Part shown: positions 22,537 to 27,715 of the stretch, one piece after another | Position numbering within the stretch: the first letter of the stretch is position 1 | Layout of the letters: every line of letters begins with the position of its first letter | From: Chromera velia | Lineage: Eukaryota; Sar; Chromeraceae | Direction: 5' to 3' | Assembly: GCA_018398765.1 (NCBI GenBank) | Contig: JAHBMJ010000881.1 | Location: forward strand, 1 to 27,715 | DNA: 27,715 nt | Program-made: the position numbers and the translations under genes | The notes under the pieces: model-generated | Seen by the model: the letters and a program-made list of their open reading frames with translations, nothing else | Told to the model about the DNA's origin: nothing | Databases searched by the model: none

Positions 22537-23732
22537 ACATCAGCAAACCAAAGAACAAATTTCTCCTCATGCCCTCTCTAATGTCACACACGATCTCCCC
22601 CCCACACCGTTTTCCTGCCTGTGGATTCATTTGGAGACTCACTCGATGGATGATTCTTTCATCAATCCATCTGCATTCAGAGGTCGTCTAGGTGGTTCAC
22701 GTTTTTCTTTCTCTGGTACGCCGTTTAAAAAAAGCGTCTCATTCAAGCACTTACACCTCTATTTACACCACACCCACTGATATCTCTCTCTCTTTCTCTC
22801 TCTCGGCACCCAATCGGAAATTCACGAAGAGAGAGAGAAAGAAAAAAATCAAGGAAAAAAGGGAACTAACGGAAAGAAGAAAAGAGACAGATCTCTCGAT
22901 CTGCCTTAATTCCTTTCCCGTCTTCCCACCCCTCCTCTCTTCATTCTCCTCTCCCTGAATCGAAACGACCACAAGTCCCCCCTCTGCACCCCAAAATCAG
23001 AAAGAGGAATCGGACCTCAGCTCGTTCATCCAAAGAAGAAGAGACCCAGAAGGGGAGAGGCGAAGAGAAACAGAAAGAAAAAAATGGAATAGGGTGAGAA
23101 CCCCCCCCGCCTTTTCCCCACACCTTCCTTCTGCCTGCTCTTCTCTCTCTTTTTCAAACCGATGGATTCAACGTCACTGATTGAGAGAGACGTGACGACA
23201 ATCAATGCAGCCAGCCGGTGTCATGTCAGATCATTTCAACGTCCAGGGAGGCTGACCTCTCCTCAACGAACAGACCACGTCACACATATGCAGATGCCAC
23301 GCAAACACAACTATCCAGCACACGCTTGCTTTTCCTTCGAAAAAAGAGCCACTCCACCAAGCAGCTCAAAAACAACTCTCGTTCGCGATTTTTTTTTTTT
23401 GCTTCCTTCTTGTGAGTGTGTCCAAACCGAGAGAGGCATGCAGTCCCTTCAACTGTTCTTTCAGTCTGTGTCTACCACGGTTAGATTGATTTCGAGTGTT
23501 TTATCTCGGCTTGAATGTTCGAGTGCTAACGGACCCCTTCATGCATGCCGTCCCTTTCTCCTGGCACCGTCGTCCTCAACGAGGCGCAGAAGGGGAGGAC
23601 TGACTCCGTCGCCTCCTCTTCTTTCTCTCTCACTTCCTTACATCAACGAACACGCATAATGAAAGCAAGAAAGCAACTTGCCCCTCCCTTCCTCCCTCCA
23701 TCCCGACACGACATGCTGCATGAGCTGATTCA

Positions 23733-24537
23733 TCAGAGAACAGAGTCGAACGCCTGCACGATCTCGGAGAAGGAAGGCCTGTCTGCCGGATGGGCCATAC
23801 AGTCCCTCAAGAGAGAACCCATGAAGGCCATACGGAAACCCCGAGAGGTTGTCAGAGGAGAGGAGGAGGTGCTCTGTCCTCCCTGCGGGCCCTCTGCAGC
23901 GCTCTCTCTCTTCTTCGGCTTCGGAGACGAACTCACGGGACCAGTGGAGAAGAATGCGGCATCCAGGTCCTTCATCTGCACTCACGCAATCACTCACTCA
24001 CTCACTCACTCACTCGCTCACTCACTCACTCACTCACTCGCTCACTCACTCACTCACTCACTCGCTCGCTCACTCAATCTCTCACTTACTCACTCACTCA
24101 CTCACTCACTCACTCACTCATACTGAGTCATGGCTACTCACACATCACGTATGACCACATATTTTTTGTTCTCTTTCTTCAGCCTCTCTAACCCATGTAT
24201 GCATGGAGAAGCTTTCTTTGGGAGGAGCATTGTGACGGCACAACAAAAGCCTCTGCCTCTTCATCCCCCCACCCACCTGCAGCCTCTCCCCCCTGTACCC
24301 AACGAAGTGCACCACGTCCTCCTCGCTCATGCCCTCCCACGGCGTCTCTTTGAGGAGCATCTCCCAGAGAAGGACCCCGAACGAGTACACGTCAGCCTGC
24401 CTGCCGTTCTCAAACGAGAAGGACCATCCAGAGAGAACCTCAGGGGCCGCGTAGCGACAGTCAGACACGATCACAGCCTGCAGGGCCTCCCTCTCTTTGG
24501 TCCTCCACTCGCTACCCAAAGACGCCTTCTCTCGAGG

Positions 24538-24571
<34 letters not shown>

Positions 24572-27336
24572 ATGCACGCATCCGTTTGTTCAATACAAAT
24601 GCAGAGAGAGGACAGATCCTGACTGTAGAACGAACGGTGCATGGAGGTGACTGCTTTTCTTTTCAGGCATTTTTGGAATCTCGGGGGATCTGCACTCGCT
24701 TCCCGGATAGGCCGTTCTTTGAGACTGTCTGTGGAAATGATGAACTGATGTGCTTGAAAGGTGGCAAGCCGAAAAACGAGAGGACGGTTTCGAATGCGTA
24801 CCTAGCCGTGAGGAAAAAATCAACGATGCAGTGTCAAACATTTTGGCTGCGCGCTGAGGTCTTCTGAATAAACTGAGTCCTTCCTTAAAATTCGAACACC
24901 CACTCACCCACCCTCCCACCCAACGAACCAGAGCGTCCGACTGGTAGATTCGAGAAGAGGTGAAGTCCGCGAGGACAGCCCTTCCGTTTCCGTCCAGCAG
25001 GACAGAGGAGGGCTTCAGGTTCGCGTGCACTGCCTTCAGCTCGTCGTGGAGGTACCTCATGCCCTCGGCAATGTCCCGGGCGATGCGCATCATTTGCCGC
25101 ATCTGTCGTGGACCCAGAGGGAAGGAGAGGCAGTCAATCAGGCACTTACACCCTCACGTGCAAACAGCAGTGAGACAGCCACTAGAGTCAAGAAGGCAGA
25201 GACAGTCAAGCGCACCGACGCGAAGAGGGAGACCAAAAAAGAGGGCAGGCATACGTCTTCAGAGCCGGCTCGCGGGGATTCTTCACTGAGAAAAGAAAGA
25301 CAGATGCCTCGAAAAGAGGAGCCCGAAGACCAAAGCACCTATGGACAATAAACGAACACATGAAGTCTACACCCAACCCTCCCATCCCACCCCACCTCCT
25401 CCACTGAGTACACCAGCCGGAGAGAGTTCAGCACGATGCTCTCTGTTGATGTTGCCCTGCTGCAATCTCCGTCTCGAGATTTGACGCTCTCCTCTCCCCC
25501 CCCCGTTATGGTTGTCTCTGACGCTGCCGCCATCAGGCTCGAGTTGCTGTCATTCGCCTTGACGTTTCCGTTCCCGTTCGGCACTGACAGCCCCGTTCCC
25601 CCCCCTCCCGAGGGGATACACGTCGACGCAGACCCCGAGGACGACTCCAGGTCGAAGAAGGGAATGCAGTATCGGGGCCCGGCCCCGAGTCCCATCCCCC
25701 TCCCGCACCCTCGAGACGGATTGTAAATCCACTTACGGAGATCTCCACCTGCTCTCAGCCCCCCACACAGACACCCGAGAGACACGCACGTACGATTCGA
25801 GAAGTGATTGGATACAGAGAGAAAGAAGAGAAAGAAAAGACCAACCGTAGAAAGATCAATGTACAGTCGAAAAATACGGGCAAAGAAAGAACCAGTCAAG
25901 AAGAAGAGGTCAGAAAGACAGGTTGGGCAAACGAAAAACCGCGCTTGATCAAGACAGAAACGCCCCCGCCCACCTCCCCGACCGAAAGGGACCGAAACCC
26001 ATGCACCCACCCACCCACCCACCAGGCATGAACTCCGTCACGACTGCCTCGATCGGCTCCTCTTCGTCCTCATCACTCATCGCTTCTTCTCCGTTTTGTT
26101 GCTCCTTCTCCGTCTGACCTTGACCATCTGCGATTGCTCCCTGTTTCCCCCCCCCCTCGGTTTTTCTCTTCTTCCCCTTGCAGACGCCCACAAGGCTGAC
26201 GATGTTCGGATGATTTGCCCTGGTGAGGATGACCAGAGATCGGTGCTGCATCTCCCGGAGCGCTGGTTGGATCTCGATCTGGATGTCCAGGCCACCTGAA
26301 GGAAAAAAAAGAAAGGAAGGTAGAAAGGAAGGTAGGTAGGCAGGAAGGAAGGTAGGGAGGAAGGAAGGTAGGTAGGAAGGAAGGAAAGAAGGAAGGAAGG
26401 TAGGAAGGAAGGAAGGAAGGAAGGAAGGAAAATCAATGAAAAAGTGGGGGGCATATGTCAAGCGAACTTTCAGGCAGAGAGATCAAAGAGAGGCCAAGAA
26501 CAGTTGTAGAATGTTCAGGGAAGAAATTCGAAGGAAACAAGGGACCGCCAGAAACAGTTTTGCCACCTCCCGTGCCTGCCGAGCTAAGAGCTAACCTGCA
26601 AGGCGGATCACGGCGTCAGGAGAGAGTCGCACAGCCACGTCGACAGGCGTTCCTGTGTTTGTCTTGCCGAGAATGCCCCTGAGGGTCTGGAAGGCGTGAC
26701 ATCTTCCTAGGCAGGACGGCACGAGTGCGATATCTCTGAAGTCGATACAAGGTGCCTTGTGCAGCTCCACCATGGGAGGCTGTGTGTGTCTGATCAGATA
26801 TTGGAGATCGAGGCGGTCGTCGTCCAGTTTGACGTAGAGGACGTCCATGACCTCGAGAGAGAGCACGTCCTCATCGTTCAAGATCAGGAGACCCAACTGA
26901 TCCACGTGTTTGGATTTGACTCGGATCTCACTGACCGTGCTGGGTTCCACGTGACACAGCTGGGCAACCTTACTGTAGAGTTTGTCAAAAGCAGACTCGC
27001 CTGAAAGGAGACAGGGAAGGACGAGAAAGGCACCAATGATTTTCAAGTCCCTGAAGAGCAAGAAGACTTGTCTGCTGCTCGAAAGCTTCCATTTGCGAAT
27101 AGATTTGCAACGCACAAACGCGGGGGGGGGGGGTTTGTCTGCTGACCGATTTTCACTTCGAACTGGTTGATTCGGAACGCCAGATAAGATCTCGGAAAAG
27201 CGATTCCCAAAGGAATGCGAAGGAGAGTGTCCTCAGGGAGCACAGAAAGGTCGATTGGACTGGGGCACGCTTGTCCTGTTGTGCCTCGAGTGTGTCTTTT
27301 ACTCGCAGGACCTTTCATTTTGGGAGTGACAAACAT
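23733..27336 (-). CDS. TKL-like protein pseudokinase, 629 residues, 7 exons
   Basis: Exons (minus): 27336-27147, 27000-26596, 26295-26023, 25748-25414, 25102-24920, 24537-24277, 23975-23733. They sum to exactly 630 codons with stop, and every phase matches. Residues 1-150 precede the kinase and contain a compact region of unknown fold. The kinase fold follows: a degenerate Gly loop (LGRCHAF), VAVR with Arg188 where the ATP-binding Lys belongs, HPNIVSLVGVC, hinge VVTEFMPGGDLRKWI, DIAEGMRYLH, then HANLKPSSVLLD with Asn429 at the catalytic Asp, DFT (447-449) for DFG, APE (493-495), ADVYSFGVLLWEML, and CMAHPADRPSFSEI near the C-terminus. Two inserts interrupt it: an acidic one between beta4 and beta5, and a Gly/Ser-rich one of about 100 residues after the hinge helix. 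The loss of catalytic residues implies an inactive, scaffold-type or allosteric role (inference). ATG 27336 is preceded by an in-frame TGA. Confidence 0.9.
23985..24120. repeat. (TCAC)n repeat in the last pseudokinase intron
   Basis: About 130 bp of CTCA units with scattered CTCG variants, lying between exons 24537-24277 and 23975-23733. It reads GAGT on the coding strand. It runs almost to the splice acceptor at 23976, so the acceptor lacks the usual pyrimidine tract. The His/Ser/Leu open frames over it on the plus strand are repeat artefacts. Confidence 0.95.
24541..24569. repeat. (CA)n repeat forming the 3' end of a pseudokinase intron
   Basis: On the coding (minus) strand this is (TG)n followed directly by the CAG acceptor of the exon 24537-24277. 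The dinucleotide repeat takes the place of the polypyrimidine tract. Confidence 0.93.
26306..26430. repeat. (GGAA/GGTA)n tetranucleotide repeat in a pseudokinase intron
   Basis: On the coding strand this is a CCTT/CCTA array followed by CTTTTTTTTCCTTCAG, the acceptor for exon 26295-26023. It therefore extends the natural polypyrimidine tract of that intron (26595-26296). Confidence 0.95.
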
Positions 27337-27715
27337 CTTCTCACTCACCACCAAGCAGACTTGAAACCAAATGTGCTCGTCACGACAGGAAACGAAACAC
27401 GGCAGTCTGACAGATCAGATCAGATTAGCTTTATATATTTCACACGGTCCCTACAGACAGCGACACTGCTTTGCATTCGATGTTCGTACAGGAAGACATG
27501 CAGAGGTACATGGAACTAGAGGCTGTATTGCGATTCATGTATGGCAGGCTGAATCAGCTACGTACAAACAGGTGAGAGGTTTACGTCACCGTTGAAGAGG
27601 AGACGCCTGCCCGATCATGCATCTTATCGGTCGTGTGAGGGAGGCGCGCGCGCGCGCGTGGCTTAAATTGGGGCGGCGCGCGTGGAGGGCTAGCTTGCAT
27701 GAAGCTACGGGGCCG
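27337..27715. other. Upstream flank of the pseudokinase gene
   Basis: No coding sequence could be supported here. It holds a GATC-rich stretch at 27409-27426 and an alternating GC run near 27644-27658. The 3' end of the window is GC-rich. An additional 5' exon of the pseudokinase gene could lie here or beyond the window. Confidence 0.5.
27429..27437 (-). promoter_or_regulatory. TATA-like element upstream of the pseudokinase gene
   Basis: On the minus strand the sequence reads TATATAAAG, 93 bases upstream of ATG 27336. The position would suit a core promoter with a short leader. Promoter rules in this lineage are poorly known, so this is only a candidate. Confidence 0.25.

Larger units (their letters stand above)
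18445..23732. other. 5.3 kb intergenic region between two minus-strand genes
   Basis: Contains the MITE-like element at 18713-19044, a palindromic GCTATATATAGC at about 19112, a TAAC repeat near 19337-19352, a weak plus-strand C2-like stretch at about 20813-20890, a possible terminal exon at 21722, and pyrimidine/purine-rich tracts with simple repeats. None of the longer open frames (for example 19443-19952, 20432-20770, 21714-22166, 23162-23659 on plus; 20550-21017 on minus) shows a domain or a supported splice chain. I regard the region as mostly noncoding, with perhaps one unannotated gene at 20.4-21.8 kb. Confidence 0.55.

Noticed and set aside
23985-24120. Possible CRISPR-like array
   Set aside because: The units are four bases with no spacers. 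It is a microsatellite in a eukaryotic intron.
23545-24191. Plus-strand open frames ending in Leu-Thr-His-Ser repeats
   Set aside because: They come from the TCAC microsatellite and are antisense to the pseudokinase exons.

Overview
The window looks like nuclear DNA of an intron-rich unicellular eukaryote. An alveolate, most likely a chromerid such as Chromera velia, is my best guess. That is an inference from style, not from a marker gene. The signs are roughly balanced base composition, short to medium spliceosomal introns (about 60 to 560 nt), frequent TGCATGC words, long G/C homopolymers, many microsatellites, and large proteins with long charged or Ser/Pro/Ala-rich inserts. No prokaryotic features were seen.

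Three protein genes can be assembled from exons whose splice phases agree. (1) About 381-9609, plus strand: a very large unrecognised protein of at least 2,200 residues. It has 13 exons in this window, enters from the left edge or starts at ATG 386, and ends with TGA at 9607-9609. (2) 18444-11632, minus strand, 12 exons: a cellular RNA-dependent RNA polymerase (RDR/QDE-1 family). Its catalytic D-F-D-G-D is encoded at 15182-15168. Two single-base frame breaks, at 18016-18019 and 12087-12089, interrupt otherwise continuous coding. (3) 27336-23733, minus strand, 7 exons: a 629-residue TKL-like protein kinase homologue. The nucleotide-binding Lys, the alphaC Glu, the HRD Asp and the DFG Gly are all replaced, so it reads as a pseudokinase.

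Genes 1 and 2 converge on a 2 kb, partly AT-rich spacer (9610-11631) with no supported gene. Genes 2 and 3 lie in tandem on the minus strand, separated by 5.3 kb (18445-23732). That gap holds a 332 bp MITE-like element with terminal inverted repeats (18713-19044), a weak C2-like coding stretch near 20.8 kb, a possible terminal exon at 21.7 kb, and simple repeats.

The three genes need not act together. The polymerase implies RNA-silencing or double-stranded-RNA synthesis capacity in this lineage. The pseudokinase probably has a signalling or scaffold role. Several introns carry microsatellites at or next to their splice sites, and donor sites are relaxed (GTC.. as well as GTG/GTA). The two RNA polymerase frame breaks, together with its long low-complexity insert after the catalytic loop, are the points most worth following up.
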